From: Acidimicrobiaceae bacterium
GTDB taxonomy: Bacteria; Actinomycetota; Acidimicrobiia; Acidimicrobiales; RAAP-2
NCBI GenBank assembly: GCA_003161575.1
Contig: PMOE01000093.1
Span: 1-45,605, forward strand
Reading direction: 5' to 3'
DNA: 45,605 nt
The notes below the pieces were generated by a model. It was not told the origin of the DNA and made no database searches. It saw nothing but the letters and a program-made list of their open reading frames with translations. Below, piece after piece: positions 40,286-45,605 of this stretch (positions are counted from its first letter, which is position 1; the number at the start of each line of letters is the position of its first letter). The translations under genes and the position numbers were made by a program.

Positions 40286-42610
40286 TTACGTTCCTTCGGG
40301 CCGCTCACCCAGAACACCCAATCGGCGGAGCTCGTCGATGGTGGTGGCTTCGATCCCGATCTCCGCGAGCACTTCCTCGTTGTGCTGACCGAGCGTTGGG
40401 GCAGGCGAACGGAGCCAGTGGTCGACGCGGGAGAAGCGAAACGGCAACATTGGGATCTCATGCTCGCCAGTGAGCACGTGATTCTCCATCTCGAAGAGGC
40501 CGCGAGAGCGGAGCTGTGGATTGGCGACGATGTCGCGGGGTGGAATGACCGTGCTCGCCGGTACTCCGGCATCGGTCAGTAGCCTCATGGTCTCATCTGC
40601 GTCACGAGTGATCGTCCACGCCCCGAGCTTCCGATCGATGAGGTCATGTTCTCGACGACGGCCTTCCGGATTGCTCAGCCCGTCTTTTCGGGCCCATGGC
40701 GGATCGCCGAGAATCGAGCACAGACCGAGCCACTGAGCATTAGTGACGACGGCAATGGCTAACCAGCAGTCTTCGCCTGCGCACTGATAGACCCCCTGTG
40801 GCGCCGCCACCGGTCCGCGGTTGCCGTTCCGGCGAAGGATGGTTCCGGTCGCCCCGTATTCGGCTACCTGCTCCGCTGCTGTGTTCAATGCCGCCTCGAC
40901 CATTGTGGCCTCAACGAGTCTCCCGCCGCCGGACTGATCGCGCTCGATGAGGGCCAGAAGGGTCGCGATGACGGTATGCATGCCGGCCACGGGGTCACAG
41001 GCCCCACGGAGAAGAACCGGTGGCCCGTCGGCAAATCCGGTGAGCCACGCCAAACCCGTGAGGCACTCCATTGTCTGGGCGAATCCCGTCCTGTCGCGCC
41101 ACGGACCGTCGAGGCCGAAGGCCGGCATCCTTACCATGACCAGTTCGGGATTGATGGCGTGGATGCGGTTCCAACCCAAACCGAATTGCTCCATCACTCG
41201 AGGGGTGTAGTTCTCGACCAGGACGTCAGCGGTGGCGACCAACCGCTCGAAGACCTCGATCCCTTCGGGACGGGTGAGATCAAGTGTTATCGCGCGTTTC
41301 CCTACGTTCACCGAGTGGAACAGGGCTCCCCATTCCCACCACATGTCAGCGGAAGGGGGCCGCGCACTGGCAAAACGCATGGAGTCGGGTCGAGTCACCG
41401 ATTCAACCTTGACCACGTCCGCCCCCAAGCTACTGAGTACGTTGGTGGCCGCTGGCCCGGCCCACCATGCGGTGCAGTCAACAACCCGCAAGCCTTTGAG
41501 CGGGAGGCCCCACGATGTGTCGCGACTACCTTCCCCGTTCCCCTGGAGACGTTGCGGGCGGATCGCCGACCAGTCGATCGTGCCGGTGTGCTCACCGACG
41601 CCGGGGGCTAGCGCAAAGGGGCGAGTAGTCGTCCCTGAGATCCGGAACGGCACCCGGGGCTGAACGAAGCGGCCCGATGGGCCCGGCGCGAAGACCCCAC
41701 GGGCGACAAACTGCTCGAATGCGGGCATCGTCGACCCGTCGAGAATTGGCCCCGCTGGGATCCGTAATAGGGAGGCCTCATCCAAAAGTTCGGCTGTCGA
41801 GTGCCGCCCGGTGTGGTTGTGTACAGCGGACAGGAACTCGTTCCGACGGGCGAATCGTTTGGTCGCCAAGGCAAGGTCGGGATCTCCGAGGAGATCGGGT
41901 CGGCCGATCATGACCAGGAAGTCCTGGAACTGCTGGGCACTGTTGGTGGTGACCACGATGTAGCCGTCGTTTGTCGGCTCGATGGAGGGGACCTCGATGA
42001 GCCGACCGGTACCTTGCTGTGGCCGCCAACCCGAGAACGACGCAAACACTGAAGGGTAGGTGACCAGTGTCACAGCCATGCAGTCGAGCATCGCCACGTC
42101 AACATGTTCGCCGTGGCCAGACCGAAAGGCCTCTCGAAGTGCAGCGATACCGCCCAAGGCTGCGTAGGTGCCGGTTATCCATTCGCCGATGCGCCCGCCA
42201 GCGGACAGTGGCGGTTGTTCGGGAAGCCCACGTTGTCCAGTCGAGCCGCAGGCCGCTTGAAGGGTGAATTCCGTACTGGGCAGATCTGCCCACGGTCCGT
42301 CGCAGCCGAACGGCGTGATAGTCACGACAACCAACGAAGGATTGCGGGACCGGAGGATGTCGATGTCAATTCCGCCGTCGGTCACGAGGATGTCGGCCAT
42401 CGCGATTAAGTGGGATGGGTCGCCCTGAACAGATCGTTTGGACGAATTGAGAAACTCAAAGAGCGCTCCCGATCCCCAATGGCGCAGGGGGTCACCGTCG
42501 TCCGGCTCGACCTTTACGACGTCGGCGCCGGCGTCCGCCAACACTTTTGTGCAATACGGACCAGCAATGTCTGTCGTCCGGTCGAGGACCCGTACCCCTT
42601 CGAGTATCAA
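40286..42610 (-). CDS. Two-domain family III CoA-transferase (tandem CaiB/BaiF)
   Basis: A 774-aa fusion of two CaiB-like units. Unit 1 (1 to about 365) starts EGVRVLDRTTDIAGPYCTKVL and carries the catalytic-type Asp176 in VDVAMLD. Unit 2 (about 370 to 774) starts KGLRVVDCTAWWAGPAATNVL and has Glu572 at the matching place (VEATMVE). The two units thus differ in their key residue. Normal family III enzymes are interlinked homodimers of about 400-residue chains, so a fused heterodimer-like design fits. TTG start at 42610 is supported by GAGGAACTGGA. The 80-bp gap to the convergent crotonase holds nothing clear. Confidence 0.92.
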   Translation of the reverse strand: MILEGVRVLDRTTDIAGPYCTKVLADAGADVVKVEPDDGDPLRHWGSGALFEFLNSSKRSVQGDPSHLIAMADILVTDGGIDIDILRSRNPSLVVVTITPFGCDGPWADLPSTEFTLQAACGSTGQRGLPEQPPLSAGGRIGEWITGTYAALGGIAALREAFRSGHGEHVDVAMLDCMAVTLVTYPSVFASFSGWRPQQGTGRLIEVPSIEPTNDGYIVVTTNSAQQFQDFLVMIGRPDLLGDPDLALATKRFARRNEFLSAVHNHTGRHSTAELLDEASLLRIPAGPILDGSTMPAFEQFVARGVFAPGPSGRFVQPRVPFRISGTTTRPFALAPGVGEHTGTIDWSAIRPQRLQGNGEGSRDTSWGLPLKGLRVVDCTAWWAGPAATNVLSSLGADVVKVESVTRPDSMRFASARPPSADMWWEWGALFHSVNVGKRAITLDLTRPEGIEVFERLVATADVLVENYTPRVMEQFGLGWNRIHAINPELVMVRMPAFGLDGPWRDRTGFAQTMECLTGLAWLTGFADGPPVLLRGACDPVAGMHTVIATLLALIERDQSGGGRLVEATMVEAALNTAAEQVAEYGATGTILRRNGNRGPVAAPQGVYQCAGEDCWLAIAVVTNAQWLGLCSILGDPPWARKDGLSNPEGRRREHDLIDRKLGAWTITRDADETMRLLTDAGVPASTVIPPRDIVANPQLRSRGLFEMENHVLTGEHEIPMLPFRFSRVDHWLRSPAPTLGQHNEEVLAEIGIEATTIDELRRLGVLGERPEGT

Positions 42611-42717
42611 TCCAGTTCCTCGTCTTGAGCCAGGGCATCGCCCGATCTGTCCTGGTGTTCGGTCATCTCAGGGGGTTCTGACCGCGCCTCACCCGCTGTA
42701 CCTGCGCCGACCGTGAT

Positions 42718-42730
42718 GTATATTTTATCT
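42718..42730. promoter_or_regulatory. AT-rich box GTATAT-T-TTATCT in the divergent gap
   Basis: It lies about 105 bases from both the CoA-transferase TTG (42610) and the amidohydrolase ATG (42832). It is an imperfect dyad of the same 6-1-6 length as others in the window, with TATTTT/TTTATC -10-like segments. Confidence 0.35.
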
Positions 42731-42831
42731 ATGTTACGTCGTGCCGCTGCACATCTCGGGGTTACTTCGTGCTGCTGCATTTCTCTGGGAGTATCCGAGC
42801 GTCGTCCGAACCTCCAAACGGGTGGGAGCTG

Positions 42832-44130
42832 ATGCACGCAGATGACATGATCCTGATCAGCGTGGACGATCACATCGCTGAGCCGGCCGACATGTTCGAA
42901 AACCACGTTCCGGCGAAGTACCGTGGCCAGGCACCCCGCGTAGAGACTGACGAGCAACGGTTTCAGCAGTGGTGGTACGGGGACCAAAAGGGCCGCAATC
43001 TCGGCCTCAACGCCGTGGCCGGCAAGCCCCGCGAGATGTTCAATGTCAACCCGGCCAATTATACCGAGATGCGCCCGGGCTGTTACGACGTCCACGAGCG
43101 GGTGCGGGACATGTCGGCCGGGGGCACTCTTGCGGGCCTGAACTTTCCCAATTGGACGGGCTTCTCCGGGCAAGTCTTGAACGAAGGCCCTGATTTGGCC
43201 GTGAACGAGATCATGATCAAGGCCTACAACGACTGGCATGTCGACGAGTGGTGTGCCTCCTACCCCGACCGGTTCATTCCCTGTGGGATTCTCCCCCTCT
43301 TTGACGTGGACAAGGCCGCGGCGGAGGTACGACGGCTCGCACTCAAGGGGTGCCACGCCGTCACCTTCTCGGAAAATCCGGCCGCTCTGCAAATGCCGTC
43401 GATCCACTCGGGCCACTGGGACCCACTTTTTGCTGCCTGCTCGGACGTCGGAACTGTGTTGTGCCTCCACGTGGGATCGTCGTCCAAGGCGGCATCCACA
43501 TCCGCGGACGCACCGCCTTCCGTGGCGATGGGCTTGTCGTCGGTGATGTCGATCTACTCACTCGGCGATCTCATGTGGGCGGACTTCTGGTGGCGCTTTC
43601 CCAGCCTCACCTTCTCCCTCACAGAGGGTGACATTGGGTGGATTCCCTATTTCCTTCAGCGAGCAGAGCACATCCAGGACCGACACTCGGGCTGGACCGG
43701 CCACGCGTTCCCCGACGGCTTCGGTCCTTCCGATGTGTTTCGCCAAAGGATCTTGTGCTGTTTCATCAACGACCCAGTTGGGGTCAGCCTCATTGACCAC
43801 TTCAACATCGATAATGTCTGCTGGGAGTCGGATTTCCCCCATTCGGACACGTCGTGGCCCAATGGACCCGAAGTGAATGAGGCTCAGTTTGCGACCCTTA
43901 CGGACCAGCAGATCAACAAAATCACCCACGAAAATGCCATGCGCCACTTCTCATTCGATCCCTTTGCCACACGGTCCAAAGAGCGATCGACCGTGAGGGC
44001 GCTGCGGGAAGAGGCGACCGATGTGGACACGGTCACTCGAGTTGGCCGCCCTCCTGATGAGAGCGATCGCGACTACTTCAAGAGCCTCGGGACGAAACAG
44101 CCGGCCGGCCCGGATCGAGTAGGCCGCTGA
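42832..44130 (+). CDS. Amidohydrolase_2 family protein
   Basis: A 432-aa ACMSD-like metal hydrolase or decarboxylase, a close paralogue of 21721-23001. Putative ligands are D12-D-H14 with EP at 17-18, a His in CLHVGSSS and Asp334 in ESDFPHSDTSWP. The subgroup marker YTEMRPGCY and YNDWHVDEWC are present. The C-terminal ITHENAMRHFSFDPF and a 40-residue basic/acidic tail complete it. ATG at 42832 follows GGGTGGGAGCTG; a longer in-frame start at 42769 has no ribosome site. Divergent from the two-domain CoA-transferase gene. Confidence 0.93.
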   Translation: MHADDMILISVDDHIAEPADMFENHVPAKYRGQAPRVETDEQRFQQWWYGDQKGRNLGLNAVAGKPREMFNVNPANYTEMRPGCYDVHERVRDMSAGGTLAGLNFPNWTGFSGQVLNEGPDLAVNEIMIKAYNDWHVDEWCASYPDRFIPCGILPLFDVDKAAAEVRRLALKGCHAVTFSENPAALQMPSIHSGHWDPLFAACSDVGTVLCLHVGSSSKAASTSADAPPSVAMGLSSVMSIYSLGDLMWADFWWRFPSLTFSLTEGDIGWIPYFLQRAEHIQDRHSGWTGHAFPDGFGPSDVFRQRILCCFINDPVGVSLIDHFNIDNVCWESDFPHSDTSWPNGPEVNEAQFATLTDQQINKITHENAMRHFSFDPFATRSKERSTVRALREEATDVDTVTRVGRPPDESDRDYFKSLGTKQPAGPDRVGR

Positions 44131-44346
44131 CGCCGACGCTGTGGACGGGCTGCCAGATCACATGGCGAAATTCGTCCCGTGAAGGCATGTTTCCTCGGTG
44201 CGGATTTTGTGGCGCCACGGAATCGGACCGCGCTCTTGTCAGCGGCTGGCGACCGCTCAATGTCGCTCGCTCCCGGGGGCCGGATCGACCGCGGCGCCGG
44301 TGCCTTCCTAGAGTGCGCCACCAGACCCCGTCATTTATTCGGTGCC

Positions 44347-45605
44347 ATGTCGGTTGAGGAACCTCACACCTCTGATCTGTGGCGGCTCGTTCAGTGGCGG
44401 GCTGCGGTCACCCCTCATGCCGAATTCCTCGTGGACCGAGCCGGCCGCCGGATCACCTTCGCCGGTCTCCGGGACCGGGCGCAGGCGATGGCGGCGGGCC
44501 TGGGCGCGCTCGGGGTCACCGAGGGTGACACGGTGGCGTGGGAACTGCCCACCTGCATCGAGGCGGTCGAGCTTGCCGTGGCCCTCCACCGGCTCGGCGT
44601 TACCCAGGTCCCGATTATCGGCATCTACCGGGACCGGGAGGTCACCCACTGCTGCCGCGAGACCGGGGCCCGCTGGCTCGTCACCACTGACGAGTTCCGG
44701 GGTTTCGATTTCGCCGGCATGGGCGCCCGCGTCGCCGCCGAGCTCGGTCTGAAGCACGTCGTCGTGGCTCCCGGGATTTTGCCCACGGGTGAGCCCGCGC
44801 AGCTGCCGCCGACGACACCTCGACCGGGCGCTCCCCGGTGGATCTTTTACACTTCGGGCACGACCGCGCTGCCTAAGGGCGTCCGGCACACTGACCAAGC
44901 CCTTTCGTGGGTCGGCGCTGGCATGGCTGACGCGATGCAACTTGCGGGCGGTGACCGCTACTCGCTTGTGTTCCCGTTCCCACACATCGGTGGGATCGTC
45001 TTGCTCTATAGCGCCCTTCATGCTGGTTGCACCCATTTATTAGACGAGGCATTCGATCCCGCGTCGAGCCCGCAATTCCTCGCTCGCGAGGGGGTCACGC
45101 ACGCCGGCACCGGGACGCCATTCCACCTCGCCTACCTGGCGGCTCAGCGGGCTGACACTGGGCACCGCCTTTTTCCGCACCTCAAGTGTTGCCCCGGTGG
45201 CGCCGCCCCGAAGCCGCCGACGCTCCATGACGACATCAAGCGAGAACTCGGCGGCGTCGGCATCGTCTCGTCGTGGGGACTGACTGAGGCGCCGATTCTC
45301 ACCTGCAGCCGCTTCGATGACCCTGACGAGAAGTTGGCGTCGACAGAAGGCCGCCCACTCCCCGGCGTCGACCTGCGGGCGATGACCGCTGACGGTACGG
45401 TCGCCACCGCTGGCGAGGAGGGGGAACTGCAGGTCAGGGCGCCGCAAGTGACCATCGGCTACGTGGACCGTAACCTGGACGCAGCTGCCTTTGTCGACGG
45501 GTGGTTCCGCACGGGCGACCTGGGGGTGATCGACGCCGACGGGTACGTGCGAATTACCGGTCGGCTCAAGGACGTGATCATCCGCAACGGGGAGAACATT
45601 TCGGC
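44347..45605 (+). CDS. AMP-forming acyl-CoA ligase, truncated by the window end
   Basis: An uninterrupted frame of 419 codons running off the window end. ANL-superfamily motifs are in order: YTSGTTALPKG (about 170-180), SSWGLTEAP, FRTGDLG, and the hinge GRLKDVIIRNGEN just before the end. The P-loop has an Ala in place of the usual Gly-Lys-Pro spacing (TTALPKG). N-terminal start ATG 44347 (MSVEEPHTS) has no Shine-Dalgarno, but an AT-rich TTTATTC lies just upstream, consistent with leaderless transcription. The C-terminal domain with the catalytic lysine is missing only because the window ends. Confidence 0.92.
   Translation, partial: MSVEEPHTSDLWRLVQWRAAVTPHAEFLVDRAGRRITFAGLRDRAQAMAAGLGALGVTEGDTVAWELPTCIEAVELAVALHRLGVTQVPIIGIYRDREVTHCCRETGARWLVTTDEFRGFDFAGMGARVAAELGLKHVVVAPGILPTGEPAQLPPTTPRPGAPRWIFYTSGTTALPKGVRHTDQALSWVGAGMADAMQLAGGDRYSLVFPFPHIGGIVLLYSALHAGCTHLLDEAFDPASSPQFLAREGVTHAGTGTPFHLAYLAAQRADTGHRLFPHLKCCPGGAAPKPPTLHDDIKRELGGVGIVSSWGLTEAPILTCSRFDDPDEKLASTEGRPLPGVDLRAMTADGTVATAGEEGELQVRAPQVTIGYVDRNLDAAAFVDGWFRTGDLGVIDADGYVRITGRLKDVIIRNGENIS

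Noticed and set aside
1..45605. Mobile element, prophage, CRISPR or toxin-antitoxin system
   Set aside because: Neither transposase, integrase, phage gene, regularly spaced repeat array, nor paired small toxin/antitoxin genes were recognised on either strand.

Overview
The window is about 45 kb of GC-rich DNA with dense genes, frequent GTG starts (plus one TTG), F420-type and FadD/FadE-type enzymes and TetR regulators. This points to a high-GC actinobacterium, of a mycobacterial or acidimicrobial kind. No rRNA, tRNA, CRISPR array, phage gene or transposase was found. Almost every gene belongs to a CoA-thioester catabolic or oxygenase family, so the region reads as a catabolic island for an unidentified, probably alicyclic, terpenoid or steroid-like, carbon source.

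Layout: 1-2279 (+) holds the tail of one crotonase, a second complete crotonase and a degenerate acetolactate-synthase-like protein. 2333-4854 (-) holds an acyl-CoA ligase and an SDR. 4966-8823 (+) is an operon of Rieske oxygenase, acetoacetate-decarboxylase-like protein, amidohydrolase and TetR. 8798-10042 (-) is a P450. 10223-11575 (+) is a substrate-binding-like protein without a signal peptide. 11775-13082 (-) is an acyl-CoA dehydrogenase. 13500-14738 (+) is an amidohydrolase and 14755-15678 (-) an SDR. 15835-19929 (+) holds aldehyde dehydrogenase, acyl-CoA ligase and a hydroxyisobutyrate-dehydrogenase-like enzyme. 20091-23001 (-) holds amidohydrolase, LLM oxidoreductase and thioesterase. 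23149-23889 (+) is a duplicated-domain protein. 23910-24731 (-) is a crotonase, divergent from a TetR gene (24892-25551). 25699-28361 (-) holds ligase and CoA-transferase. 28734-30088 (+) holds an alpha/beta hydrolase and a LOG protein. 30533-33638 (-) is an operon of two amidohydrolases and two MaoC-type proteins. 33837-36218 (+) holds a TetR and an exported substrate-binding protein. 36401-39129 (-) holds CoA-transferase and amidohydrolase_3. 39159-40205 (+) is an unusual crotonase. 40286-42610 (-) is a two-domain CoA-transferase. 42832-44130 (+) is an amidohydrolase, and 44347 to the end (+) is a truncated ligase.

Inferred joint function: oxygenases (Rieske, P450) and the LLM enzyme functionalise the substrate. 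Dehydrogenases oxidise alcohols and aldehydes to acids. Four ligases and three CoA-transferase genes activate the acids. Acyl-CoA dehydrogenase, crotonases and the MaoC pair carry out beta-oxidation-like steps. Six amidohydrolase_2 proteins may perform C-C or ring-opening hydrolysis or decarboxylation. The exact substrate cannot be read from the sequence.

The most unusual signals are: (1) short AT-rich palindromes, often built 6-1-6, in nearly all the larger promoter gaps; (2) paired catalytic and non-catalytic paralogues (amidohydrolase and MaoC) in one operon; (3) a divergent gene pair with almost no intergenic DNA, in which both proteins look circularly permuted or built from half-domains; (4) several pseudo-enzymes lacking hallmark catalytic residues; (5) a substrate-binding protein without a signal peptide.
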